Of a stretch of DNA of 64,000 nt, positions 63,381 through 64,000 are shown piece after piece. A program made the translations under genes and the position numbers. How positions within the stretch are numbered: position 1 is the stretch's first letter; each line of letters starts with the position of its first letter. The notes under the pieces are model-generated. The model saw only the letters and a list, made by a program, of their open reading frames with translations, ran no database searches and was not told where the DNA came from. The stretch comes from Dromiciops gliroides (Eukaryota; Chordata; Mammalia; Microbiotheria; Microbiotheriidae): positions 296,499,385-296,563,384 of the forward strand of contig NC_057865.1 in assembly GCF_019393635.1 (NCBI RefSeq), written 5' to 3'.

Positions 63381-63452
63381 CTTAATGAGCAGCTAGGGAG
63401 CACCACAGAGCATAGAGCACCAGACCCCAGTTAGGAAGATGAGTCTTCCTGG
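63381..63452 (+). mobile_element. Marsupial SINE head, cut off by an LTR
   Basis: GAGCAGCTAGGGAGCACCACAG, CATAGAGCACCAGACC and GTTAGGAAGATGAGTCTTCCTG match the SINE 5' half. It stops where the LTR begins. Confidence 0.65.
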
Positions 63453-64000
63453 TGTAACGATTGGAATGACGCCACCTGCTGGAGACTTACTGTAGAGGAG
63501 TTCTGCCCATGAAGGGAAGGTCTTTGAGGGCAAGACCAGGAGTCAGGAAGTGACGCGGGCTAGTGGGAGGAGGAAGGAAGAGACTGGCGCTCAGTCTCGC
63601 TCTCTTTCCTGGGGACTCTGGTGGAGAAGGGAGCTAGAAATGTGCTCTCCCTTTAATAGATAGGAATCTAGGCCTTTCTCTCTCTCTTTACCAAATTCTT
63701 ATTCTCCTTAATAAATGCTTAAAAGTCTAACTCTTGCTAAGGCTTATAATTGATTGGCGACCACTCATTAGATATTTTAGACAGACTAGCTAGAATTTTA
63801 GCCCTTAACAGATGGCTGACCACGAAGAGGAAAGCTGAACCTCAGTCTTCTTCTGATCTTCTGGTTGGGTAAGAAATTTCCCCTCCCTCTCCCTTTAACT
63901 GCTAAGTACTGGTTTACTGGCTGTGTTTTCCCTTTAAATTTTTTCAAATGGACCTTTTAAACTCCCTAATTATCCTATTTTTGATTTTGGTCTGTTTAAC
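63453..64000 (+). mobile_element. Retrovirus-like LTR and start of internal region (fossil), cut by window edge
   Basis: A 358-bp block from TGTAACGATTGG to GCCCTTAACA (63453-63810) has TG/CA ends and an AATAAA near 63709-63714. It is followed by a primer-binding-site-like TGGCTGACCACGAAGAGG and leader-like sequence to the edge. This fits the 5' LTR of an endogenous retrovirus. The family and the state of the rest cannot be judged. It lies within an older SINE. Confidence 0.6.

Overview
This window is genomic DNA from a marsupial. Three host genes have exon-intron structures with GT/AG splice sites and proteins close to mammalian orthologs. A fourth gene is fibrinogen-related. The interspersed repeats are typical marsupial SINEs (a short A-tailed family with a 'CAGCTAGGTGGCGCAG' head, and a longer MAR1-like family ending in AAC-type tails), together with L1, L3/CR1-type LINE and MIR-like fossils. 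I cannot name the species.

Layout: 1-5.6 kb is an intron of TUBGCP6 filled by an antisense L1 riddled with SINEs. 5.68-15.91 kb (+) carries the 3' half of TUBGCP6 in twelve coding exons, including the 27-residue repeat exon and the whole C-terminal gamma-tubulin-binding part. 16.0-25.23 kb (-) is a complete SELENOO in nine coding exons, with an in-frame selenocysteine TGA and a candidate SECIS in its 3' UTR. The two genes are tail to tail, with poly(A) signals about 50 bp apart. 25.3-28.05 kb is a CpG-rich zone upstream of SELENOO built from a degenerate tandem array (core period exactly 114 bp) of CCAAT and GC boxes. It is followed by a TG-rich minisatellite. 28.5-37.5 kb is repeat-rich intergenic DNA. 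37.7-48.3 kb (-) is a six-exon gene for a secreted fibrinogen-domain protein resembling FGL1. 48.3-52.5 kb shows no gene. 52.6-59.9 kb (-) holds the last five coding exons and a long 3' UTR of TRABD, whose 5' exons lie beyond the right edge. 60-63.4 kb is TRABD intron. The last 0.5 kb is an LTR of an old retrovirus-like element that runs off the window.

The order TUBGCP6-SELENOO-TRABD matches the human 22q13.33 order (read in reverse). In human, as I recall it, SELENOO and TRABD are nearly adjacent. Here they are separated by about 27 kb holding the CCAAT array and the fibrinogen-like gene, and these are the most unusual parts of the window. The genes do not form one pathway: TUBGCP6 nucleates microtubules, SELENOO is a mitochondrial AMPylase pseudokinase, TRABD is a TIKI/TraB-domain protein, and the fibrinogen-like protein is predicted to be secreted.
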